This document shows, one piece after another, positions 6,580 through 12,864 of a stretch of 19,216 nt of DNA. The DNA lies in NCBI GenBank assembly GCA_016926595.1, contig JAFGOG010000040.1:1-19216 (forward strand), in the 5' to 3' direction. The notes under the pieces were generated by a model. The model searched no databases and had not been told where the DNA came from. It was given only the letters and a program-made list of their open reading frames with translations. The stretch comes from Anaerolineae bacterium (lineage in GTDB: Bacteria; Chloroflexota; Anaerolineae; JAAYZQ01). The position numbers were made by a program, and so were the translations under genes. Positions within the stretch are counted from its first letter, which is position 1. The number at the start of each line of letters is the position of its first letter.

Positions 6580-7572
6580 TTAGTAGCCGAGCAGCTCGCG
6601 CAGGTCGCGCTCGGCCGACTTGCTCAGCGGTACCTGTGTACCACCTTCGTCCTTGAGCAGCAGCGCATAGCTGTTGCGGGTATAGACCACCACCTCCTTT
6701 ACGTGCTGCAAGTTGACCAGGTAACTGCGATGTGCCCGAAAGAACCCACTCCGCGACAGGCGCTGCTCCAGCTCGGCCAGCGTAAAGTGGGCCGGCAGGC
6801 TGCCCTGGGCGGTGTGCAACAGCGTGCGGTTGTCCCTGGCTTCCACGTACAGGATATCGATCGGGTTGACCAGGGCTACGCTCGCTTCCAGGCGCACCGG
6901 GATCATGAAGGGCAGCGCGGGGGGCTGCTCATCGCCAGGCCGGTAGGCGCTGGCGATCCGTCCCTGGTCGAGCTGGTAGATGGTCTCGCACAGATTGGTG
7001 AGGTAGCTCGGTTCCTCGGCGAGAATCAAGCACGTCCCCCCGCCAGAGGCGAACGCACGCATTTGCGCCGCCAGAAGCGAGATGGAACTTTCATCACACC
7101 CGGCGAATGGCTCCATCAGGAGCAGCACCCGGGGCGCATGCAGGATGGCGCGGCCGAAGGCGAGCCGCCGCGCCAGGCCCGGGGGGAGTTTTTCTGCCCG
7201 GACGTCCGCGTGGTCGCGCAGCCCCACCTGTTCCAGCACTTCTGTCGCTCGAGCGCGGGGCAGGCGCCGCAGCCGGCAGTAGAACTTGAGGTTGCCCAGG
7301 GTCGATTGCCGCGCATACAGGTTGTTGTCGGCAAAGAGGACGCCCACCTGCTGGCTAAAGGCATCGCGCTCGGCAAAGGGGTCATGGCCGGCCAGGCGCA
7401 CCGTCCCGGCGGTGGGGCGCACCCGGCCGGTGAGCAGATCGAACAGCGCCTGTGTGCCGCTGTCGACCCGCCCTACCACCGCGGCGATCTCGCCGGGTGG
7501 CACGGCCAGGGCCTCGACGTCGAGCGCCAGCCTGTCGCCAGCGACCTTTTGCAGATTCGAGATCTCGATCAT
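6580..7572 (-). CDS. Degenerate ABC-ATPase domain fused to a LytTR DNA-binding domain (transcriptional regulator)
   Basis: A 330-aa two-domain protein. Residues 1 to ~215 have the layout of an ABC ATPase, but the catalytic motifs are lost. Walker A reads GRVDSGTQ (34-41), with Thr for Lys and Gln for Ser/Thr; the signature is LPPGL (129-133); Walker B is LLLME (150-154), with Met for Asp; no switch His is visible (LILAEEPSYL). Residues ~225-330 form a LytTR domain: PIDILYVEARDNRTLLHT, then FFRAHRSYLVNLQHVKEVV and ending PLSKSAERDLRELLGY. LytTR domains bind direct repeats in promoters. In NatAB-type systems (Bacillus NatKR) a LytTR response regulator controls the transporter; here a pseudo-ATPase may be the sensing part. 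The gene has its own promoter (7639-7667) and sits directly upstream of the intact ABC genes. ABC-LytTR fusions are known in bacteria; the dead P-loop is read directly here. Confidence 0.9.
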   Translation of the reverse strand: MIEISNLQKVAGDRLALDVEALAVPPGEIAAVVGRVDSGTQALFDLLTGRVRPTAGTVRLAGHDPFAERDAFSQQVGVLFADNNLYARQSTLGNLKFYCRLRRLPRARATEVLEQVGLRDHADVRAEKLPPGLARRLAFGRAILHAPRVLLLMEPFAGCDESSISLLAAQMRAFASGGGTCLILAEEPSYLTNLCETIYQLDQGRIASAYRPGDEQPPALPFMIPVRLEASVALVNPIDILYVEARDNRTLLHTAQGSLPAHFTLAELEQRLSRSGFFRAHRSYLVNLQHVKEVVVYTRNSYALLLKDEGGTQVPLSKSAERDLRELLGY

Positions 7573-7635
7573 GGTACCTGTTCCGATATCCAGCCTCGCC
7601 TCAAGCAGTTTTGTTGTGAATGAGCCTGTCGTGAT

Positions 7636-7654
7636 CGGATCATAGCACGATCCG
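7636..7654. promoter_or_regulatory. Inverted repeat over the -10 box of the LytTR-fusion gene (candidate operator)
   Basis: CGGATC (7636-7641) and GATCCG (7649-7654) form perfect 6-bp arms around 7 bases. The element covers the TATGAT box, so a bound protein would block the promoter. Which regulator would bind is unknown. Confidence 0.35.
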
Positions 7655-7667
7655 GGACGAAAGTCAA
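7639..7667 (-). promoter_or_regulatory. Sigma70-type promoter of the LytTR-fusion gene
   Basis: TTGACT (7667-7662) and TATGAT (7644-7639) are 17 bases apart on the minus strand, with TGC before the -10 box (extended -10). The predicted start near 7632 leaves a leader of about 60 bases before the ATG at 7572. Confidence 0.65.
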
Positions 7668-7672
7668 TCCCG

Positions 7673-7799
7673 CGCGGCGGCGCACTGGCCCCGGGTGTAT
7701 TGCAGTGGCGAACCCTTCAGCCTTTCGGCCTGATACCCGGTGTGTCGGGAAGGTGCGGGGAGCAGACGCGGTGCTGCCGGCATGGGGACACCGGTCATA
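7673..7799. other. Gene-free gap with hairpin-forming sequence between arsR-like gene and LytTR promoter
   Basis: No credible gene is seen. The plus strand holds CCGGGT at about 7698 and ACCCGG at about 7735, enclosing a small hairpin (GGCC-GAAA-GGCT on the minus strand). The outer flanks ACTGG and CCGGT could also pair. No T-run follows on the minus strand, so it is not an ordinary terminator. It may be a dispersed repeat or structured RNA; neither can be settled from the sequence alone. Confidence 0.3.
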
Positions 7800-8441
7800 T
7801 TACGAACGCGAGGCCGTCTCTCTGGCGGGCTGCTCGCCACCCGGCTCTGGCACATCCGACCCGCCTGGCGCGGCGCGCCAGTAGATACCCCCGTCCCGCT
7901 TCATCATCATATGCTCGATCAGGCCCCGGCGCAGCGTCGCTACGTCGTCGTGAAACTCGACCAGGACCTGGTTCACCTCGCGCTCGCTGTAGGTGCGCCC
8001 GGGCTCGAACTCTTCGGCCAGTTTTTGGAAGAGGATCTCGCGTTTTTTCAGTTGGGCCGGGATGCCGGTCAGGCGGCCGTGGCGCAGGAACGTGGCCAGC
8101 ACTTTCTGGCGGTAGCTGTCCTCTTCCACCTGGGCCGATAGCCCTGCCTGCGGCATCACGATCAGCTCGTCCAGCGTCTGGCCCCACGCGTCGCCAGCCA
8201 ATGAATAGGTCTGGTAGTACTGGTCCTTTTCGGCGCGCAGCAGGCCGGCGCTGCTCAGCCTGGACAGGTGGTGCGAGACTGTCGCAGGGCTGAGCTGCAG
8301 GATCACGGCCAGTTCCTCCACGTGCCGGGGTCGGTTGCGGATCAGGTTCACGATTAGCAGCCGGGCCGGGTGGCCCAGCGCCTTGAACAGCTCAGCGCGG
8401 GCCTCCAGGTCCTGTGACGGTGTGCGCTTATGCTCTTTCAT
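7800..8441 (-). CDS. ArsR-type HTH transcriptional regulator with C-terminal DUF2087
   Basis: A 213-aa protein. Residues ~12-85 form a winged helix: LFKALGHPARLLIVNLI, then VEELAVILQLSPATVSHHLSRLSSAGLL (recognition helix about 50-62). There is no ELCVCDL-like cysteine motif, so it is not a classical metal sensor. Residues ~115-192 (RQKVLATFLRHGRLTGIPAQLKK... ending in MMMKRDGGIYWR) match DUF2087, a domain often joined to ArsR or MarR-like HTH regions. The last ~20 residues are disordered. The start ATG at 8441 has AGGAGG seven bases upstream; the GTG at 8465 has no such site. The first 14 bases overlap the end of the 91-aa gene, implying coupled translation. Autorepression at the AT-rich palindromes near 8755-8796 is likely but inferred. 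The ligand is unknown. Confidence 0.87.
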   Translation of the reverse strand: MKEHKRTPSQDLEARAELFKALGHPARLLIVNLIRNRPRHVEELAVILQLSPATVSHHLSRLSSAGLLRAEKDQYYQTYSLAGDAWGQTLDELIVMPQAGLSAQVEEDSYRQKVLATFLRHGRLTGIPAQLKKREILFQKLAEEFEPGRTYSEREVNQVLVEFHDDVATLRRGLIEHMMMKRDGGIYWRAAPGGSDVPEPGGEQPARETASRS

Positions 8442-8703
8442 CCCAGGGCCTCCTGCCAGTGGCACGCAGGTAACAGTGCGCCAGGATCGAGCGGGCGTGG
8501 GCCATCGTCTCCTTTTTGATCTGTGTTTTGATCACTTGCTCGTGGTCCTGTATTGCACGCGCCAGCTCGATCTCGGCCTCGGCATGGCCGATGACAAACT
8601 GGGTGATGCAGTCAAAGGCCCCGACCACTTTTTCCAGGTCGGGCAGGTCCGAGGCCAGGATGCGCTCTACCTCGGGTCCACAATCGCTGCCAGGTTGTGT
8701 CAT
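8428..8703 (-). CDS. Small protein of unknown function, co-translated with the ArsR-DUF2087 regulator
   Basis: A 91-aa, mostly helical soluble protein (MTQPGSDCGPEVERIL...; later FVIGHAEAEIELARAIQDHEQ). I do not recognise the family. It has three cysteines (near residues 8, 32 and 76), no membrane segment and a basic C-terminus (ATGRRPWDERA). The start ATG at 8703 has GGGAGG about five bases upstream; the longer frame from 8724 begins at a GTG without such a site. The stop overlaps the regulator start by 14 bases, so the two are made together and could interact as partner or anti-regulator. The gene is first behind an exact consensus promoter. Confidence 0.7.
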   Translation of the reverse strand: MTQPGSDCGPEVERILASDLPDLEKVVGAFDCITQFVIGHAEAEIELARAIQDHEQVIKTQIKKETMAHARSILAHCYLRATGRRPWDERA

Positions 8704-8754
8704 TTCCGCCTCCCTCGTGCTCACAATTCGGAAAGTGCCAAACCAGATCTCACA

Positions 8755-8796
8755 ATCTGATTAGATAAAAATCATTATGGATTATAGCAGATGATT
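8755..8796. promoter_or_regulatory. AT-rich palindromes around the start site of the arsR-like operon (candidate operators)
   Basis: ATCT-GATT-AGAT (8755-8766) is a 12-bp palindrome just past the expected start site. AATCAT (8770-8775) and ATGATT (8791-8796) are perfect 6-bp arms flanking the -10 box. The strong AT bias contrasts with the GC-rich surroundings and resembles ArsR-family operators. Confidence 0.45.
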
Positions 8797-8809
8797 AGGT
8801 GTATGTCAA
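8781..8809 (-). promoter_or_regulatory. Exact-consensus sigma70 promoter of the 91-aa/arsR-like operon
   Basis: TTGACA (8809-8804), 17 bases, TATAAT (8786-8781) on the minus strand: 12 of 12 matches, plus TGC before the -10 box. The predicted start near 8774 leaves about 70 bases before the ATG at 8703. Such a strong promoter fits a gene held off by its own repressor. Confidence 0.8.
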
Positions 8810-8846
8810 ATCACATTCGGGGTGGGGTTTCTTGCGTCTGGAACTG

Positions 8847-10055
8847 CTACAGGTCTGTCGTCACCGGCGCGCCGGCTTCTGCCTGTCCCTGGATCACCCA
8901 CACCAGGCTGACCAGGAATCCGGCGAGCATGATCGCCGCGCCGCTGAGGTAGGGCAGGCTGTAGTTCAGGTCGAAGGCAAAGCCGGCCCATACCGGCCCG
9001 ACGACGCGCCCCAGGCTGTTGAATGAGTTGTTCAGGCCCATGGCCGTTCCCTGGTGCGCGCCGGCCTGCCTGGAGGTGAGCGACATGACCGCCGGCCGGA
9101 GCAGGGCGTTGGGCAGGGTGAAGAGCCCGGTGGTGATGAGCACCGTCGCCAGGTCGTTCGCCGCGAGCAGCAGGGCAAAGGTGACCGCGCTGGCCAGCAA
9201 GGTGCCCTTGATGACGGCTGCTTCGCCCCACCTTTTCGTGAGCGGCCCGGTGAGCACGCCCTGGGTGAGCGCTGCCACGATCCCCACCACGGTCAGGATC
9301 CAGCCCACCTCTTCTGTGCCATAGCCGAACTTTTTCAGGGCATAGTAGCCAAAGATGCCCTGAAAGTTGGTCAGCCCAAAGCTGACCAGGAAGGCCATGA
9401 AGAGGAGGATGCCGAGGGGGCCAAGCACCACATGCCGTAGATCCCGCATCTGAAAGGTGAACCTGGCGCCGGGGAGTGCCTGGGTCCGGGCGTCTGCCGG
9501 CAGCGATTCGGGCAGGAAGAGGAGCACCAGCAGCAGCGTGACCAGGCACACGGCGGCGGTGAGGAAAAAGGGGGTGGAGAGTGACGCGCTGCCCAGCAGG
9601 CCGCCGAGCGCCGGGCCAAGGACCATGCCCAGCCCGGTGGCGGCGCCCAGCGCGCCCATCCCGCCGCCCCGCTCCTCCTCGGTGGTACTGTCGCCGATGT
9701 AGGCCATCGTCGTCGGCATGGTGGCGGCCGAGAGGAACGCGCCCACCCCGCGGGCGAGAAAGAGCATCCACAGCTCGGTGGAGAGGCCAAAGAGGAGCAT
9801 CGAGAGGCCATAGCCGGCCAGCCCCACGGCGAGCACGGGCTTGCGCCCGTGCCGGTCGGAGACGCTGCCCCACACTGGCGAGGCGACGAGCTGGATGAAG
9901 GGTGAAATCGCCACCAGCAGCCCCAGCTCTGTGGCGCTGGCGCCCATGCTTTCGACATAAAAGGGCATGATGGGCATCACTATCCCAAAGCCGAGCATGA
10001 CAATGCCCAGGGTAAGGGAGAGGATGGTGACGTTTTTACGGTTGCTCGTGTTCAT
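8847..10055 (-). CDS. MFS drug efflux transporter (TetA/multidrug-like)
   Basis: A 402-aa protein with about 12 membrane segments. Motif A lies between segments 2 and 3 (GSVSDRHGRKP, residues 63-73). The antiporter motif C lies in segment 5 (GMVLGPALGG, around residues 144-153), which marks drug:H+ antiporters. The N-terminus GIVMLGFGIVMPIMPFYVESMGA and the ASPVWG stretch are typical of the TetA/MdtG-type branch. It would export a small molecule in exchange for protons; the substrate is unknown. The start is ATG at 10055, with only a weak GAG upstream. It follows the PEP synthase-like gene after 72 bases holding a 16-bp-arm hairpin, with no promoter seen, so it is probably the last gene of that operon and may be tuned by the hairpin. 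Confidence 0.9.
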   Translation of the reverse strand: MNTSNRKNVTILSLTLGIVMLGFGIVMPIMPFYVESMGASATELGLLVAISPFIQLVASPVWGSVSDRHGRKPVLAVGLAGYGLSMLLFGLSTELWMLFLARGVGAFLSAATMPTTMAYIGDSTTEEERGGGMGALGAATGLGMVLGPALGGLLGSASLSTPFFLTAAVCLVTLLLVLLFLPESLPADARTQALPGARFTFQMRDLRHVVLGPLGILLFMAFLVSFGLTNFQGIFGYYALKKFGYGTEEVGWILTVVGIVAALTQGVLTGPLTKRWGEAAVIKGTLLASAVTFALLLAANDLATVLITTGLFTLPNALLRPAVMSLTSRQAGAHQGTAMGLNNSFNSLGRVVGPVWAGFAFDLNYSLPYLSGAAIMLAGFLVSLVWVIQGQAEAGAPVTTDL

Positions 10056-10079
10056 GGTGCGTCTCGCCGATGGGGATCG

Positions 10080-10117
10080 GATATTGGGTATTCGGATGAA
10101 CCCGAATACCCAATATC
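10080..10117. repeat. Perfect 16-bp inverted repeat between the PEP synthase-like and MFS genes
   Basis: Arms GATATTGGGTATTCGG (10080-10095) and CCGAATACCCAATATC (10102-10117) enclose 6 bases. In the minus-strand transcript the hairpin begins 10 bases after the stop at 10128. No T-run follows in that direction, so it looks like an mRNA processing, stability or attenuating hairpin, or a REP-like element, rather than a full terminator. Confidence 0.75.
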
Positions 10118-10127
10118 TGCCCCCTTT

Positions 10128-12794
10128 TCATTTCAGAGTGACCTGGCCGGCATCGCCGTCGACGGTGACCGTCTGCCCGCTCTGGATGCGCTGGGTGGCG
10201 ACGCCGGTGCCGAGCACGGCCGGGATGCCATATTCACGGGCGACGATGGAGCCGTGGCTGAGCGGCCCGCCGACGTCGGTGACGATGCCGGCAGCCATGG
10301 CAAAGAGGGGCGTCCAGGCAGGTGTGGTCATCTCGGCCACGAGGACGCGGCCCGGCTGCATGAGCGCGAACTCCTCGGGGCCGTGCAGCACACGGGCGTC
10401 GGCCGTCACCTGGCCCGGACTGGCGGCCACGCCTTTCAGGGTGTCGCCGGCCTGCTCTTCGGCGCTGGTGGCCAGGAAGGCGTCCATTTTGATGCCCATG
10501 ACCCGGCCCCTGGCGGGCAGTTGCTGTGGTGGGGTGGCCCGCTTCTCTGCCTGCCACAGGGCCTTGCGCTCTAGAATGAGCCCGGTCCAATCGGCCACTG
10601 GCGCGCCGCGATCGAGCGCCGCTGCTTCCCGCTCGAGCTCGGCCCGCTCCAGCCAGTAGACGTCGTCGGGCTTGGCGACCGCGCCGGCTGCGACCAGGCG
10701 CTGCCCCAGCTCGTGCAGCAGGGCGCGCAGCGCCGGGTAGCCGAGGCCGATGTCAAAGATGCTGTCCTCGCGAATGCAGGCAAAGGTTTGCGCCCAGCGG
10801 AGGGTCAGGCGGAAGAGGCGGAGCTTGAGCCCGTGCAGGCGATCCAACGCGGTGCGCACGGCGGCCTCGCGCCGCTCGAGCAGCACCTGCTGGCGCTGGT
10901 AGGGGCTGGTGCCGCCGCCACGGATGTAGAGCTTGAGCGCTTCCAGCAGGGGCAGCGGCTCGTCGGCCGGCAGCGGCTTGAAGAAATCGAGATCGTAGAG
11001 GCTGTGGCCGAACCGGGCCAGGTGGGCGCGGAAGCGGCTCTGCCACTCTGCCCACTCCTCGCCTGGCGGCACCTGCCCGCCGGCAGGTGTCTGATCGGCC
11101 ACCACCCACGCGGCGAGCTGGGCGGACGGGGTATCGAGCAGATAGGCCGCCAGAGCGGGGTGCGCGCGGCACCACTGCGCCAGGTCGTAGAGCGATTTTT
11201 CGGCCTGGATGGGGAGGCTGTCGCTGCCCAGCAGCAAGGTCGCTGCCGGCGGGTCGCCCTCGCGCCGCACAAAGCGGTTATACACCGCGGTAAAGAGCCC
11301 TTCCGTCCCGGCGGCGGTGCCGAGGGTGTCGACCTGGAGCGCGGTAAGATAGTCGGCCATGGCGGTGGTCAGCTCCATGGCGCCGGTCAGCAGACGCCCG
11401 GCACCCAACTCGGCCGGTGGCCGGGCGCCCCAGCGGGCCACGACCTCGGCGTAGCGCGGGCGCGCCACGTCGCGCCAGTGGCGCTCGGCATTGCGGATCA
11501 GGCGCGGGAAGGCCGGCACCATGCGAAAGAGCACCCACAGCCAGTCGCGGCAGCCAAGCTCCACGTGCTGGTAGACATAATGGTTGATGGTAGTGTACAT
11601 GCCCGCCACCATGCCGGTCCGGCCACCGATCATCTCGGCCATGGTCCGGGCCATGGCGGCACTGAGGCCCGGCAGCCCGGCCGTGGCAAAGAGAGGGGTT
11701 AGTGGGTCGGGCATCAAGTCGGTGACGCTACCGCGGGTGTAGGGTCCTTTGGGATTGGGCAGGGGCCACTCGGTGGGCGGCTCGAACCGCAGCACGTCCG
11801 GGGTGGGTTCTGGGAGCGCCGTGATGGGCCGGGCCTGGACGATGGAAAAGGCGCCGTCGGCCAGGGCCCACTCAATATCCATCGGTGTGCCATACAGCGC
11901 CTCGATCTGCACGCCCAGGCGTACCAGCTCGGCGGCGTTCTCATGGTCGAGCACAGGCGCCTGCCGCAGCTCGGCGGGCACCGGTTGTTCCTCTGTGCCG
12001 CCGCCATCCCCACCAGAGGTGGGGACGCGCACGGTCATGATCTGTTTTTCGGCGACGTGGTGTTCGAGCACCTGGCCGTCGGCCTTGCTGACGATGATCG
12101 TGTCGGGGGTCACCATGCCACCCACCACGGCCTCGCCGAGCCCCCACGCCGCGCTGATCATGGCCTGGTCGCGCCGGCCCGAGATCGGGTTTGCCGTGAA
12201 CAGGATCCCGGCTGCTTCCGCGGGCACCAGGATCTGCACGACTACGGCCAGGCTGAGCCCCTCGTCCCCAACTCCTTGCCGCGCCCTGTATCCGATGGCC
12301 CGGGCCGTCCAGAGGGATGCCCAACAGCGCTTGACCGCCGCCAGTACCTTGCTGTACCCGTCGACGTTGAGAAAGGTGTCCTGCTGGCCGGCAAAGCTCG
12401 CCTCGGGCAGGTCTTCGGCGGTGGCCGACGAGCGGACGGCGACGACGGGGTCCCGCCCGGCCAGGGCGGCGTAGGCCAGGGCGATGGCGCCGGCCACGTC
12501 GGGCGGCGTCTGCGCCGCGCCGAACAGGGTGCGGATCGCCTGGGAGGCGTCTTCCAGCGTGGCCGGTTGGGCCACGTCCACCGGCGCCAGTGCGGCAAGG
12601 ATACCAGGCTGCAGGTCGTTCTCGACCACAAAGCGGTTATAGGCGGCCGTGGTCACGTGAAAGCCGTGGGGTACCGGCAGGCCGGCGCGCACCATCTGCG
12701 CCAGCGATGCCCCCTTGCCGCCCACGTTCTCCAGCGTTGCCTGGTTATCGGCCAGGGGGAGTATGTACTCGGAAGTGTGCATGGTTGTGTTCAT
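10128..12794 (-). CDS. PEP synthase/rifampicin phosphotransferase-like enzyme (ATP-grasp, middle and swivelling His domains)
   Basis: An 888-aa enzyme of the PEP-utilizing family. The N-terminal ATP-grasp domain (~10-340) has GGKGASLAQM, VAVRSSATAEDLPEASFAGQ and DIEWALADGAFSIVQARPI, all the usual ATP-binding motifs. A large middle domain begins with GSVTDLMPDPLTPLF (~360). The C-terminal His domain carries GGPLSHGSIVAREYGIPAVLG with His847, the residue phosphorylated in this family. The reaction should use ATP to phosphorylate a substrate through phospho-His with release of AMP and Pi: rifamycin in RPH enzymes, pyruvate in PEP synthase. Size (RPH ~870 aa) and an MFS exporter downstream favour a drug or other small-molecule phosphotransferase, but the acceptor is not readable. 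The start ATG at 12794 has GGAGG five bases upstream; upstream frames cross the hairpin at 12814-12860. No RAE-type rifamycin palindrome was seen. Confidence 0.88.
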   Translation of the reverse strand: MNTTMHTSEYILPLADNQATLENVGGKGASLAQMVRAGLPVPHGFHVTTAAYNRFVVENDLQPGILAALAPVDVAQPATLEDASQAIRTLFGAAQTPPDVAGAIALAYAALAGRDPVVAVRSSATAEDLPEASFAGQQDTFLNVDGYSKVLAAVKRCWASLWTARAIGYRARQGVGDEGLSLAVVVQILVPAEAAGILFTANPISGRRDQAMISAAWGLGEAVVGGMVTPDTIIVSKADGQVLEHHVAEKQIMTVRVPTSGGDGGGTEEQPVPAELRQAPVLDHENAAELVRLGVQIEALYGTPMDIEWALADGAFSIVQARPITALPEPTPDVLRFEPPTEWPLPNPKGPYTRGSVTDLMPDPLTPLFATAGLPGLSAAMARTMAEMIGGRTGMVAGMYTTINHYVYQHVELGCRDWLWVLFRMVPAFPRLIRNAERHWRDVARPRYAEVVARWGARPPAELGAGRLLTGAMELTTAMADYLTALQVDTLGTAAGTEGLFTAVYNRFVRREGDPPAATLLLGSDSLPIQAEKSLYDLAQWCRAHPALAAYLLDTPSAQLAAWVVADQTPAGGQVPPGEEWAEWQSRFRAHLARFGHSLYDLDFFKPLPADEPLPLLEALKLYIRGGGTSPYQRQQVLLERREAAVRTALDRLHGLKLRLFRLTLRWAQTFACIREDSIFDIGLGYPALRALLHELGQRLVAAGAVAKPDDVYWLERAELEREAAALDRGAPVADWTGLILERKALWQAEKRATPPQQLPARGRVMGIKMDAFLATSAEEQAGDTLKGVAASPGQVTADARVLHGPEEFALMQPGRVLVAEMTTPAWTPLFAMAAGIVTDVGGPLSHGSIVAREYGIPAVLGTGVATQRIQSGQTVTVDGDAGQVTLK

Positions 12795-12813
12795 TTTTAC
12801 CTCCGTGTCATTG

Positions 12814-12860
12814 GGTAGGTTGGCAGATTGGTCCGTCGTGAACCAAGCGACCAACCTACC
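12814..12860. repeat. Nested inverted repeat between the two PEP-utilizing enzyme genes
   Basis: Outer arms GGTAGGTTGG (12814-12823) and CCAACCTACC (12851-12860) are perfect. Inside, after 4-base spacers, TTGGT (12828-12832) pairs with ACCAA (12842-12846). On the minus strand the hairpin begins four bases after the stop of the upstream gene (12865) and ends before the ribosome binding site of the next. No T-run follows. It is a candidate processing/stability element or REP-like repeat. Confidence 0.75.
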
Positions 12861-12864
12861 GGCC

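Noticed and set aside
5848..7623. 591-aa plus-strand open frame across the ABC ATPase and LytTR-fusion genes
   Set aside because: It crosses two real genes, a promoter and the repeat array; its composition (His, Gln and Arg-rich) is that of an antisense shadow.
7664..7855. 63-aa minus-strand open frame between the arsR-like and LytTR-fusion genes
   Set aside because: It overlaps the arsR-like gene end and the -35 box, lacks a ribosome binding site and reads like translated repeat sequence.
12795..12854. N-terminal extension of the 888-aa PEP enzyme
   Set aside because: It would be encoded by the intercistronic hairpin; the ATG at 12794 has an ideal ribosome binding site.
10128..12860. Rifamycin-associated element (19-bp RAE palindrome) upstream of the RPH-like gene
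   Set aside because: I looked for the GGCTTG/CAAGGCC-type palindrome in the gaps at 12795-12864 and 14735-14876 and did not find it, so rifamycin induction is not supported.
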